Below, one piece after another: positions 1 through 7,878 of a DNA stretch of 64,000 nt. The stretch's first letter is position 1; every line of letters begins with the position of its first letter. The notes under the pieces are model-generated. The model was not told the origin of the DNA and ran no database searches. It saw nothing but the letters and a program-made list of their open reading frames with translations. Source of the stretch: Streptomyces sp. CB02980 (GTDB lineage: Bacteria; Actinomycetota; Actinomycetes; Streptomycetales; Streptomycetaceae); NCBI RefSeq assembly GCF_014451325.2, contig NZ_JACSCH020000001.1, forward strand, positions 226,845-290,844. The letters run 5' to 3'. The position numbers were made by a program, and so were the translations under genes.

Positions 1-23
1 ATTCAGTGCCGTTTCACGCGCCT

Positions 24-419
24 TCACGCGCCGTCGGGCTCGGAGGCCAGCGGAACCTCGCCGACGGTCTTGCTGAAGCCGAGGGCTTCCGCGATCCGGC
101 CGTCCGTCACGCGCATGACGTTGACGCCGTGCACCCACTGGTCGGGGCCGTCCCCGAAGCGGTAGGTCCACACGATCGTCGCGCGGTCGCCCGCCACGAT
201 CACCTCCTGCGGGGTGAACTGCGTGGCGAGGTCGTCGACGAGGGCCGTCCACCACTCCGTACAGGCTTCGCGCCCGACGACCCGCTCCCCGCGCGGCGCG
301 GGCTGGACGCTCTCCATGACGCAGTCCTCGGCGACCAGGTCGGCCAGGAGAGCCGCATCACGGTCGGTGAACGCGCGGTTGAAACGGGCGATGACTTCGG
401 CGGTGCTGCGCACGGACAT
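24..419 (-). CDS. SnoaL-like (NTF2-fold) protein
   Basis: This 131-aa protein has the look of the SnoaL/NTF2 superfamily: an N-terminal helix with ARFNRAFTDRDAALLADL, a DCVMES strand and a VVGREACTEWW segment typical of small alpha+beta cone folds. Such proteins act as cyclases, isomerases or ligand-binding domains in the cytoplasm, and the substrate cannot be told here. A strong ribosome site (GAGGAGG, 5 nt before the ATG) supports the start. It diverges from a TetR gene across a 96-bp gap that holds two near-identical palindromes, so it is probably the repressor's target. The family assignment is good; the function is unknown. Confidence 0.8.
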   Translation of the reverse strand: MSVRSTAEVIARFNRAFTDRDAALLADLVAEDCVMESVQPAPRGERVVGREACTEWWTALVDDLATQFTPQEVIVAGDRATIVWTYRFGDGPDQWVHGVNVMRVTDGRIAEALGFSKTVGEVPLASEPDGA

Positions 420-436
420 GACGCCTCCTCGAACGA

Positions 437-489
437 GATAGACCAGTCGATCTATCGCCTACAGATATAGATAGACCGATTGATCTACC
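437..489. promoter_or_regulatory. Twin palindromic operators between SnoaL-like gene and TetR gene
   Basis: Two 20-bp sites, at 437-456 and 470-489, match GATAGACCRRTYGATCTAYC, with 6-bp arms (the second has one mismatch) and centres 33 bp apart (about three helical turns). They lie in the divergent intergenic region and probably bind the adjacent TetR protein, controlling both genes. The dyads are seen directly; the binding is inferred. Confidence 0.7.
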
Positions 490-515
490 GCGTCAAGCGC
501 TGGCACAATCACGCC

Positions 516-1145
516 ATGACTGCTTCCACCAAGCCCGGCCCCCGCGAACGCCTGATGGTCGCCGCCCAGGAGCTGACCTACACGCACGGTGTCGGCGTCG
601 GCGTGGACACCCTGCTCAAGGCGGCCGGCGTCGCACGCCGTTCCCTGTACGAACACTTCGGCGGCAAGGACGGCCTGATCGCCGAGGTGCTGCGCCGCAG
701 CACCGCCGAGGACGTGGCGGAGTACCGCGCCACCATGGACGCCGCGGGCGACGACCCACGGACCCGGCTCCTCGCGGTCGTCGACCAGCTCGGCCGCATC
801 GCCGCGGGCCCGGACTTCCACGGCTGCCGCTACCTCGCCGCCGACCTCGCGCTCACCAACCGGGACCATCCGGGCCACGAGGTCACGCGGGCCTACCGGC
901 GTACCCTCCACGGGCTGTTCACGGACGAGTTCGCCGCCCTCGGACACGCGCGCCCCGACTTCGCCGCCGACCAGCTGCTCATCCTCGTCGACGGCCTTCT
1001 CGCCACCGGCGCGGCCCGCCCCGAGGACCGGCCGCCCGTCGCCGCGGCCCGCGAACTCGCCGAACACATCGTCGACGCCGGGCTCCCCCAGCCGCTGGAA
1101 CGGCGGACCCCCACTACAGGAACGGAACGGGAGCCCCGACCTTAG
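516..1145 (+). CDS. TetR/AcrR-family transcriptional regulator
   Basis: This 209-aa protein has a TetR N-terminal DNA-binding domain. Helices 2-3 run roughly residues 28-50 and contain VDTLLKAAGVARRSLYEHF, the family signature ending in the Y-x-H-F recognition helix. The C-terminal ligand domain is unassigned. An in-frame codon at 480 would extend the protein into the second palindrome, so the ATG at 516 (MTASTKPGPRERL) is preferred, although no good ribosome site precedes it. It is divergent from the SnoaL-like gene and is likely an autoregulated repressor acting on the twin palindromes. Confidence 0.9.
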   Translation: MTASTKPGPRERLMVAAQELTYTHGVGVGVDTLLKAAGVARRSLYEHFGGKDGLIAEVLRRSTAEDVAEYRATMDAAGDDPRTRLLAVVDQLGRIAAGPDFHGCRYLAADLALTNRDHPGHEVTRAYRRTLHGLFTDEFAALGHARPDFAADQLLILVDGLLATGAARPEDRPPVAAARELAEHIVDAGLPQPLERRTPTTGTEREPRP

Positions 1146-1293
1146 GGTGATCTTGCCGGCACACGCGGTCGGCCTTCGGGATGTCTTTCGTGGCCGGCTC
1201 AGCCTCAGAATTCTCGGCCGGCTCCTGGTGGCTGCGGGCCGGCACATGGCCCGGGGCCCGGCTCGGGCTCAGGCAGGCGGACCGGCTGGGGTG

Positions 1294-1860
1294 TCAGGAT
1301 GACGGGCGCGGCTGCGGGCGGGTCGTCCCCGGGAGGCAGGTGACCGCCGGGTTGTACGTGGTGAACTGGCCCTTGGGGTTCTTCTTCCACAGCCAGAGGT
1401 GCAGGGCGTAGTGGAGGGGCTGGCCGGGGAAGTTGCCACGGTTGGGGCCCTTGAAGGGCACGCCGAACATGCTCGGCCGGTCGTCGTCCGTTTTCAGGCT
1501 CTGGTCGCGGTCGTGGACCAGCCACTCCACGCCGACGAGACGCTTGCCGCCCTTGCCGTCGTCCTCGTAGAAGAGGGCGGTGGGCTTCGCCGGGTCCGTC
1601 GAGTTGTCGTAGGCGTGGTTGAAATGCGGGTAGCCGAGCGCGCCCGTGCCACCCGCCCGGTCGAAGACGCAGTACTGATCGGGCTTGTAGCCGGCCCGCA
1701 CACCGTTCGCGTGCTGCTGGTACGGAGCGGTCACCCGATAGGTGACCGCCTTGTCCGCCGCTGCCTCCGCCTCCGCCCTGCCGGGCTCCGGCCCGGCGAC
1801 GGCGGGCGCCACGGCGAGCGCGGTGGCGCCGGCCAGGACCAGGGCGAGCGTGCGGGCCAT
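1294..1860 (-). CDS. Secreted protein of unknown function
   Basis: This 188-aa protein starts with a clear Sec signal peptide (residues 1-23, ending AVAPAVAG). The mature part is polar and rich in aromatic residues, Gly, Asp and His, with HFNHAYDNST and HYALHLWLWKKNPKG. The latter recalls the short Trp/Lys-rich blocks of small exported Streptomyces proteins described only as hypothetical. An in-frame start lies 15 nt upstream at 1875, but GAGGAG seven nt before the ATG at 1860 decides the start. There is no operon partner: the gene ends 148 bp from the convergent TetR gene. The function is not recognised; export is well supported. Confidence 0.75.
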   Translation of the reverse strand: MARTLALVLAGATALAVAPAVAGPEPGRAEAEAAADKAVTYRVTAPYQQHANGVRAGYKPDQYCVFDRAGGTGALGYPHFNHAYDNSTDPAKPTALFYEDDGKGGKRLVGVEWLVHDRDQSLKTDDDRPSMFGVPFKGPNRGNFPGQPLHYALHLWLWKKNPKGQFTTYNPAVTCLPGTTRPQPRPSS

Positions 1861-2072
1861 ACTCGGACTCCTCAACGGCGGCGGGCCTCGGATGCCCCAC
1901 TAGCCCTTCCCCCACCCACCTCACCCGTCCCACGGAGGGTCCGGACGGAGGACACCCGGCCCGGCGATCCCGGGAGCCGTGAGCCCTGTGGGACGGCACG
2001 ATCGGTGTCGAGCTGACGGTGGAGGCCGGCCACGCCGCCTGACCTCATCCGGGTGTGTGATTCTTCCCGACT

Positions 2073-2144
2073 TGCCGGTTCGCAGGGCAGTGGTCTTCGC
2101 TGTCACGAGCAGGCGCGAAGACCACCGCCCGCTGCGTTCGGGCA
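2073..2144. promoter_or_regulatory. Long imperfect inverted repeat upstream of P450
   Basis: A perfect 11-bp inverted repeat (GTGGTCTTCGC at 2090-2100, its complement at 2115-2125, 14-nt loop) extends outward as a near-palindrome to about 28-30 bp per arm. It sits 24 nt upstream of the P450 start codon. It could be an operator for an unlinked regulator or a leader hairpin. No regulator gene is adjacent to the P450. Confidence 0.6.
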
Positions 2145-2167
2145 GACACCGCGTGGAGAAGACACTG

Positions 2168-3424
2168 ATGACAGGCACGACAACATGTCCGGTTCTCGGG
2201 ACGGAGGGGCTTCCCGGCCTCTCCGACACGCGGTTCGTACGCGATCCGTATCCCGTCCTGGCTGCCTTGCGGCGTGCCGACCCCGTCCACTTCGACGCCG
2301 AAACCGGGTTGTGGCTGGTCAGCCGGTACGCCGATGTACGGCAGGTGCTGTTGGATCCGGTTGCCTACCTGCCGGACAACGCCCAGCACGCCGTCTCCCC
2401 GCTCTCCATGCCAACGCTGCGCGGGCTCGCCCGGGCACGGTTCGCACTGCCGCCCGCGCTCGCCAACAACGGTGGCTCCAGCCACGCCGAACTTCGCCGG
2501 CTTGTCACTCGATTCTTCAACGCCGACCGTGTGAGCACGGCGGTACCGCTGATCGAGGAGACGGCGCGGGAGATGGTTGCCGACCTGAGCGATCGGTTCG
2601 CATCCGGCCACCCGTGTGACATCGCCGTCGAGTACGCACAGCTCCTGCCGTGCCGGGTGATGATGCGACTGCTCGGCGTCGACGGCATATCCGACACCAC
2701 GCTCACGACGTGGAGCGACGCCGCCCTGGAACTGTTCTACGGCTGGCCGTCGCCCGAGCGGCAGACCCGTCTCGGGGAGTTGGTCGGGGACTTCTACCGG
2801 TGGCTGGCAGACCAGGTGGCCCGGGACGCACCTGCGGACGGTCTGATCGGCTCCCTCCGTGCACACCGGCTGCCCAGTGGTGAGCCGCTCGATCCTGCGA
2901 CCGCCGTTGCCGTGTGCTTCTTCGTCTTCATCGCCGGACAATCCACCACGGGACAGCTGATCTCCACGGCACTGCTCCGCGCGTTGGCCGAACCCGAGGC
3001 GTGGGCGCGGGCCGCCACCGAGGACGGCTTCGCAGAGGCCTGGGTGGAGGAGATCCTCCGCCGTGAACCCCCGGTCACCACCTGGCGCAGGGTCACAGCA
3101 CATGAGGTGGAACTGTCCGGGACGAAGCTGCCCGCCGGCTCGCAACTCCTGCTCATGCTGATGGGGACGGGTTCGGATCCAGAGGTGTTCGAAGAGCCCG
3201 AGGTGCTGCGTCCGTATCGGGACAACATTCGCCATCACCTCTCCTTCGGAGTGGGCCGGCACCGCTGTCCGGGAGCGTCTCTGGCGCGCACCGAGGCGGC
3301 TGTGGCACTCCGCACGGCCGCACGGCTGCTGCCCGATGCGGTCCTCGCCGAGGACGGCGACCCTTCCATGCTGGGGCTGCTGTCCTTCCGCGCCCCCCTG
3401 CACGTGGTGGTGCGGAGCAGCTGA
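2168..3424 (+). CDS. Cytochrome P450
   Basis: This 418-aa protein is a soluble bacterial class I P450. It carries the C-helix HAELR (106-110), the I-helix oxygen-activation segment AGQSTT (256-261), the ExxR pair E295/R298 and the haem loop FGVGRHRCPG with proximal Cys367. Bacterial P450s of this size hydroxylate or couple small molecules using separate ferredoxin and reductase proteins, neither of which is encoded nearby. GGAGAAG upstream of 2168 supports the start. A long inverted repeat lies directly before it. The substrate is unknown, and no other biosynthetic gene adjoins. Confidence 0.95.
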   Translation: MTGTTTCPVLGTEGLPGLSDTRFVRDPYPVLAALRRADPVHFDAETGLWLVSRYADVRQVLLDPVAYLPDNAQHAVSPLSMPTLRGLARARFALPPALANNGGSSHAELRRLVTRFFNADRVSTAVPLIEETAREMVADLSDRFASGHPCDIAVEYAQLLPCRVMMRLLGVDGISDTTLTTWSDAALELFYGWPSPERQTRLGELVGDFYRWLADQVARDAPADGLIGSLRAHRLPSGEPLDPATAVAVCFFVFIAGQSTTGQLISTALLRALAEPEAWARAATEDGFAEAWVEEILRREPPVTTWRRVTAHEVELSGTKLPAGSQLLLMLMGTGSDPEVFEEPEVLRPYRDNIRHHLSFGVGRHRCPGASLARTEAAVALRTAARLLPDAVLAEDGDPSMLGLLSFRAPLHVVVRSS

Positions 3425-3439
3425 TCCCCCACACCACCG

Positions 3440-3643
3440 GCGCCGTGGACGTGCCTCTCCTGGACCGGGGTCTGCGGGTGGGGCAGTGGCTGGGCGTGGG
3501 GGGTGGCCGGAGCGCTGGAGCATGTGCAGGACGGCGGAGTTCCCGGCGGTGCGCCGAAGCGCCAGGATGCCGGCACCGTCGAAGGGCGCCTGCCTGCGGG
3601 GCGCTGAGGTCCTCGCCTCCTCGGCTGACGCGGGACCGTGCAA
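3440..3643 (-). pseudogene. N-terminal fragment with RTAGNxAVxxMLQR motif (DUF4157-type leader)
   Basis: A TTG start at 3643 with AGGGGGA 8 nt upstream opens a frame reading TSAPRRQAPF, then LALRRTAGNSAVLHMLQR. This short motif is familiar at the N terminus of large actinobacterial DUF4157 proteins associated with contractile injection systems and polymorphic toxins. After about 60 residues the similarity stops and the frame runs on as the antisense of the P450. The gene therefore looks cut off, with its body deleted. The left boundary is approximate. It could still be a short expressed peptide. Confidence 0.45.
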
Positions 3644-3667
3644 GGTGGTCCCCCTACGGGACCGCGT

Positions 3668-4585
3668 TCAGGCCGGCGGGAGGTGCGTGGTGCGGTCCCG
3701 TCGCGCTGCTGCGCGTAGTGCCGCGACGACGGCCAAGGTCGTCGGGTCGGTCGCCTCGGTGTGACGGGTCGCGGCGAACAGGAGGCGCAGGATCGGGTGG
3801 TCTTCGATGGGCGCCGTGCGGATTCCGGGCGTGCCCGGGTCGATGGCCGTCTGGGGGACGAGCGCGGTGGCGAGGCCGGCGCGAGCGAGGGCGAGCTGCG
3901 CGGCGATGTCGGCGGTGACGTAGCGCGCCGCAGGTGTGAAGCCGGCCTGGTGGCAGGCGCGCAGGATGGCCTGTCCGCAGTCCGTGGTCCCCGGCGGCAC
4001 GACAAGGTCGTGCGTGGCCAGTTCGCGCAGGGCGCGGGGACGCTCGTCGGATCCGTCGGCGGCGGTGACGACGAGCAGCGGATCGTCGAGCAGCGGCGAG
4101 ACCTGGACACCCCGGGGCGCGGTCTCCGGCAGATGGTGGTATCGCTGCCCCAGCACCACGTCGACAGTGCCGAGAGCGAGTTCCCGCAGCTGCGCTTGGT
4201 CGGTGACGAGACAGGTCACCGCGAGCTGCGGATGATCCGATCCCAGCGCGGCCAGCGCGGGGGCCACGATCCTGGCGACGGTCGACGGCAACGCCGCGAG
4301 CGTGGCGGTGGCGCCGACCGTCCCCTTGACCGCCGCGACGGCGGACTCGGCTTCCTCCATGGCGGCGAGGATCCGGTCGGCGTGTTCGAGCAGGACGCGG
4401 CCCGCCTCCGTGAGCGCGACGGTTCGCCCGTCGGGACGCAGTAGATCGACCCCCACGTCGTGTCTCAGCGCGGCCAGCTGTTGGGACACGGCACCGGCGG
4501 ACAGCTCCAGGGACTGGGCGGCCGCAGTGATCGAGCCGCGGGCGGCGACGGTCTTGAGCATGTACAGACGGCGGATATCCAGCAT
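3668..4585 (-). CDS. LysR-family transcriptional regulator
   Basis: This 305-aa protein has a LysR winged helix (residues 1-60, with ARGSITAAAQSLELSAGAVSQQLAAL and ALTEAGRVLLEHADRIL) followed by a periplasmic-binding-protein-like effector domain. It diverges from the SCO6745-like gene with only 34 bp between the two start codons, so one regulator site in that gap would control both. The inducer cannot be predicted. Confidence 0.92.
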   Translation of the reverse strand: MLDIRRLYMLKTVAARGSITAAAQSLELSAGAVSQQLAALRHDVGVDLLRPDGRTVALTEAGRVLLEHADRILAAMEEAESAVAAVKGTVGATATLAALPSTVARIVAPALAALGSDHPQLAVTCLVTDQAQLRELALGTVDVVLGQRYHHLPETAPRGVQVSPLLDDPLLVVTAADGSDERPRALRELATHDLVVPPGTTDCGQAILRACHQAGFTPAARYVTADIAAQLALARAGLATALVPQTAIDPGTPGIRTAPIEDHPILRLLFAATRHTEATDPTTLAVVAALRAAARRDRTTHLPPA

Positions 4586-4619
4586 GACTCGATAGATTAC
4601 CTAAAGGGTTCCATGAGAA

Positions 4620-5390
4620 ATGATCCCCTTGACCTGCCGAGTCGAGGTGAGCGACCGTCAGCTCATGGAAATCTTCGACTGCATCTCCTCGGTTGCCCGG
4701 CCCATCCACGATTTCGGGGACGAGTTCATGTCCGACGACGCGACCGCCGCCATCGGCCTGCGCGCCGGGTTCGCCCCAGGGCGCGGCTTCTACTGCCGCG
4801 GACGATTCGGAGTGCTCGGCGAGGCACCGGCTCAGGTGGTCCAAGCGGTGCAGGGCTTCCTCGGCCCTGATCTGGTCATCGCCGGCTGGCGGGACGGACG
4901 GTCCGTGATGCCGCCTGAGGAATCCGCCGCATGCTACGCACAGGCCGTCCGGACGTGGGGGCGCGCCCACATCTCCGCCGACGTCGACGTCGAGCAGTTC
5001 AACCACCTGGCGCAGCGGCTGATCGACGCCGCCGACGCCGACGCACTGCCCCTGTTCGCCGGCTGGCGCGCGCAGCCCTGCCCCGGCGACGACCCCGTCG
5101 GGGCGGCGATGCAGCGCATACACGTCCTGCGGGAACACCGTGGGGCCTGCCATCTGGCCGCGGTGCGCCTGTGCGGGCTGAGCGCCCAAGAGGCAATGGT
5201 CATCAACCTCGGCATCGAGCAGGCAACCCACTACGGCTGGCAAGAGCCACGTCCCGTCGCCTCAGCCCTGATCTCCCGATGGCAGCGTGCCGAGCGACTC
5301 ACCGACGAGCTGCAGGCTCCGCTCTACGCCGCCCTGACCGACGGGCAACGCACCGCATTCGCCCAGCACGTCGACGCGTTGACGCGTTGA
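4620..5390 (+). CDS. SCO6745-family protein
   Basis: This 256-aa protein resembles the actinobacterial SCO6745 family (annotated elsewhere as a winged-helix-like fold). Segments in register include ARPIHDFGDEFMSDDATAAI, GFYCRGRFGVLGEAPAQVV and the HVLREHRGACHLAAVRLCGL block with conserved His and Cys. No enzymatic activity is established for the family that can be read from motifs. AAAGGG 10-15 nt upstream favours the ATG at 4620. The C-terminal codons are made of an 8-bp tandem repeat, so the exact end may vary between strains. It is divergent from, and probably controlled by, the LysR gene. Confidence 0.75.
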   Translation: MIPLTCRVEVSDRQLMEIFDCISSVARPIHDFGDEFMSDDATAAIGLRAGFAPGRGFYCRGRFGVLGEAPAQVVQAVQGFLGPDLVIAGWRDGRSVMPPEESAACYAQAVRTWGRAHISADVDVEQFNHLAQRLIDAADADALPLFAGWRAQPCPGDDPVGAAMQRIHVLREHRGACHLAAVRLCGLSAQEAMVINLGIEQATHYGWQEPRPVASALISRWQRAERLTDELQAPLYAALTDGQRTAFAQHVDALTR

Positions 5391-5404
5391 CGCGTTGACG
5401 CGTT
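5373..5404. repeat. 8-bp tandem repeat (GACGCGTT x4)
   Basis: Four exact head-to-tail copies of GACGCGTT span the stop codon of the SCO6745-like gene. Eight is not a multiple of three, so a gain or loss of copies would change the reading frame and the protein's C terminus. Confidence 0.95.
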
Positions 5405-5504
5405 GACGGCGCTCTACTCGACGGATCCAGGTCGTTGACGCAGCAGCCATCCGCCGAGCAGCACCGCGCAGGCCGCGACAGAAAGCAGGCCGCCGGCGAG
5501 GAAC

Positions 5505-5661
5505 GTGCCCCGAGAAGTACGCCTTGTCCGCGCGGAGTTTGACGGGTCGGCGCCGCCGTGGGTCCCCGGCGGGACCGGACGGCGGGTTTGCCGCGGACGA
5601 GCGGTTTGAGGGCGAGGCGGTCGTGCATGTTCGCGCCGGACACGGCGACGAGCGGGATGCC
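5505..5661 (-). pseudogene. IS5-family transposase fragment
   Basis: On the minus strand the frame gives GIPLVAVSGANMHDRLALKPLV, then after a frameshift RRRRPVKLRADKAYFS. These match consecutive parts of the DDE catalytic core of IS5-family transposases (typically G-I-P-L-x-x-x-x-S-G-A-N and a K-L-x-A-D-K-x-Y block holding a catalytic Asp). The N and C termini are missing, so the element is dead. It lies directly downstream of the DinB-like gene. Confidence 0.65.
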
Positions 5662-5675
5662 CTGGGCATCCCGCT
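5651..5675. terminator. Hairpin at the 3' end of the DinB-like gene
   Basis: Perfect 11-bp arms (5651-5661 and 5665-5675) with a 3-nt loop begin inside the stop codon of the minus-strand DinB-like gene. There is no T tract, so it would act as a U-less terminator or mRNA stabiliser of the kind common in Streptomyces. Confidence 0.55.
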
Positions 5676-6258
5676 AAGTCTTGATCGGTGCGGCCGACCT
5701 GGCGGCCTGCTCGATCTTCGCGCAGTGGGCGGCACGGGCTTCCTCGTCGATCTGCTTCTCGTGTTCGGCGCGCAACCCGGTCCGGCCGTCGAGGCCCTCG
5801 CGCAGGATGTCGGCGTGCCCGGCATGCCGGATGGACTCGCCGAGGACATGGACCATGATGGCGAACAGGTTCGTGTGGGAATGAGGCTCCGGCCACCACG
5901 GCACGTGGCCGGGGGCGTCGAGGGGAAGCTCGTCGATCGTCGCGTCCGAGTGTTCCCACGTGCGCCGGTAGAACCCGATGATCTGATCGCGGGTCTCGTC
6001 CGCGGTCGCCCACTGATCGCTGCCGTCGGAGTCCTGCCACCGGGGCAGCGGTTCCGGGGAAGGGCGGCCGAAGACCTCGCCGAAGTACCTGGCCTCGACG
6101 GTGGCCACGTGTTTGACCAGGCCGAGGAGGTTGGTCCCGGTCGCTGTCAAAGGCCGGCGGGCGTCGTATTCGGACAAGCCGTCGAGTTTCCAGAGCAGCG
6201 CCTGGCGGTCCCGCCGCAGTCTCCCGTGCAGGTTGTCTTTGGCGAATTCATCGATCAT
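5674..6258 (-). CDS. DinB-fold protein (DUF664-like)
   Basis: This 194-aa protein has a DinB/YfiT-type four-helix-bundle fold. The helix-1 segment ALLWKLDGLSEYDARRPL is followed by LLGLVKHVATVEARYF with the first metal-ligand His. The later block HSHTNLFAIMVHVLGESIRHAGHAD supplies the other conserved His residues. Such proteins are often metal-dependent thiol transferases or of unknown role. Starts at 6276 and 6258 are both possible; the shorter fits the usual family N terminus (M-x-x-x-A-K-x-x-L-H). It ends at a strong hairpin. Confidence 0.85.
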   Translation of the reverse strand: MIDEFAKDNLHGRLRRDRQALLWKLDGLSEYDARRPLTATGTNLLGLVKHVATVEARYFGEVFGRPSPEPLPRWQDSDGSDQWATADETRDQIIGFYRRTWEHSDATIDELPLDAPGHVPWWPEPHSHTNLFAIMVHVLGESIRHAGHADILREGLDGRTGLRAEHEKQIDEEARAAHCAKIEQAARSAAPIKT

Positions 6259-6338
6259 GCGGCATGAGCCTGCCATGGGCTGCTCGTGGTCTCAAATCTC
6301 GTACGTGGTCCGCAACGACTGGCAGTGCGGGGGCGCGG

Positions 6339-7760
6339 TCAGTGCGCCTGGCGCAGCAGGAACTCCTCGGCGGCCCGGGCGCCGCCGTCGCTGCGGCTCT
6401 GGGTGGAGTGGCCGGCCCCCGCGAGAACGACGAGTTCGGCCCGCGGGGTCACGGAGGCCAGGTCGCGGGCCCACTGCACCGGCGTCGACAGGTCCCGGTC
6501 GCCGGCGAGGATCAGTACCGGCATCGTCAGCGTGCGGCGGGGCACGGCTTGGTCGGGGCGTGAGGAGGGCCAGGGCAAGCAGGTCTGCGGGATGCCCTGC
6601 GCCCCCGCCGTCTTCCGCTCGAAGGGCCACACCGCCGCCGGCCGGATCCGTTGGACGGCCCGCTTCAGGGCTTGTTCCCGTCCCTCGGCGGGGGCGGAGG
6701 CGTCGCCCCATGGCCATCGGGAGTCGGCACAGAGCGTCGCGGCGTGCAGTCCGGAGCTGAACTCCGAAGGCGGTTCGTCGGACGGCGCGGAGAACCCGGC
6801 TACGAGACCGTCGAGGCGGGCCCGGTCGCCGGCGGCGGAGGCGTGGAGGGCGCCGAGGATGCCGAACCGGGGGTTGTCGAGCTTGGGGTCGATGATGCTC
6901 GCGATGACGAGCAGGTTGAACACCCCGACCCCGTTGCCGTCGCGCCGGACGACGGTCGCCAGGTCCCGGGCCGGGTCGAAACCGCACCCCTGCTCACGGC
7001 AGGCGGTGCGGAGTACCCGTGCGGAGTGGCCGAGGGCGTTCTCGTACAGCACGCCCGCACCGTCGAGCGGTACGACGGAGTCGAGGACCAGTGCCCGGAC
7101 CCGATGCGGATGGGTCAGGGCGTACCGGCCGGCGGTGAACGTGCCGTACGAGACCCCGTCGAGCGTCCAGGAGCCCACGCCGAGGGCGCGCCGCAGGTCT
7201 TCCAGATCGGCCACCGTGTCAGCGGTGGTGTAGAAGTTCCGGTTCACGCCGAGGTTCTTGGCGCAGGCGGTGACGGCGCCGGGCGTGGGAACGACGGTGT
7301 CGCTGCTGCCCACCTCTGCCTGGAGCTGCGGGCAGTCGACGGCCGCACCGCCGGTGCCCCGCTGATCGATCATCACCAGTCGGTACTGGGCCAGGGCTTC
7401 GGGAAGCCGCTCGCGGATCCGCTGGACGAAGGGGACGCCCGGCTGGCCGGGGCCACCGGTGAGGAAGAGCAGTGTCCCCCTGGGCGCGTCGGCGGTGCCG
7501 AAGACCGCGGTCTGGAGTTTCAGTGTGCCCGGCATGGCGCCCGTACGGTCGAGAGGCACGGTGAGATCGGCGCAGGTCACGTCGGTCTGTCCGGGGCAGG
7601 GGCGCGGATCGGTGAGCCCCGGTGCCACGTGGGAGGCAGCGGAGGGAACGGTGGGGACCGAGGGGTACGGGGCCGGGGTGGCGCCTGGTGCGGAGCTCGC
7701 GCACACAACGGCCGTCAGGGCGGCCGCCACGGTCGTAGCGGCTCTGGTCAGGAAGGTCAT
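6339..7760 (-). CDS. Secreted alpha/beta hydrolase, tripeptidyl-aminopeptidase-like
   Basis: This 473-aa protein has a Sec signal peptide (residues 1-28). The oxyanion segment GGPGQPG lies at 102-108, the nucleophile elbow GVSYG at 202-206 (Ser204), the acid in ILAGDRDLSTPVQWA and the catalytic His in GAGHSTQ. The order and the C-terminal TAP-like domain match the secreted tripeptidyl aminopeptidases (Tap/SlpD/SlpE) of Streptomyces, which trim peptides outside the cell. Four scattered Cys pairs suggest disulfides. GGGGGAAC before the ATG at 7760 fixes the start. It lies 118 bp downstream of an AraC gene on the same strand, its probable activator. Confidence 0.9.
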   Translation of the reverse strand: MTFLTRAATTVAAALTAVVCASSAPGATPAPYPSVPTVPSAASHVAPGLTDPRPCPGQTDVTCADLTVPLDRTGAMPGTLKLQTAVFGTADAPRGTLLFLTGGPGQPGVPFVQRIRERLPEALAQYRLVMIDQRGTGGAAVDCPQLQAEVGSSDTVVPTPGAVTACAKNLGVNRNFYTTADTVADLEDLRRALGVGSWTLDGVSYGTFTAGRYALTHPHRVRALVLDSVVPLDGAGVLYENALGHSARVLRTACREQGCGFDPARDLATVVRRDGNGVGVFNLLVIASIIDPKLDNPRFGILGALHASAAGDRARLDGLVAGFSAPSDEPPSEFSSGLHAATLCADSRWPWGDASAPAEGREQALKRAVQRIRPAAVWPFERKTAGAQGIPQTCLPWPSSRPDQAVPRRTLTMPVLILAGDRDLSTPVQWARDLASVTPRAELVVLAGAGHSTQSRSDGGARAAEEFLLRQAH

Positions 7761-7878
7761 CGTCACGTTCCCCCACGAGGAAGACGGTGCGCCGTACAGC
7801 ACCCGTGGAAGCACGGCGCCGGCCGGGTCTCCGGCCGGTGCCAGTCTGTGGCGCGCCCTGCGCCGGTGCGTTGGACAT

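Noticed and set aside
1205..1999. 264-codon minus-strand frame over the secreted protein
   Set aside because: Wrong frame for the signal peptide; Arg/Pro/Gly composition only.
2045..3640. 532-codon minus-strand open frame
   Set aside because: Only its first 60 codons (the RTAGN leader) look real. The rest is antisense to the P450.
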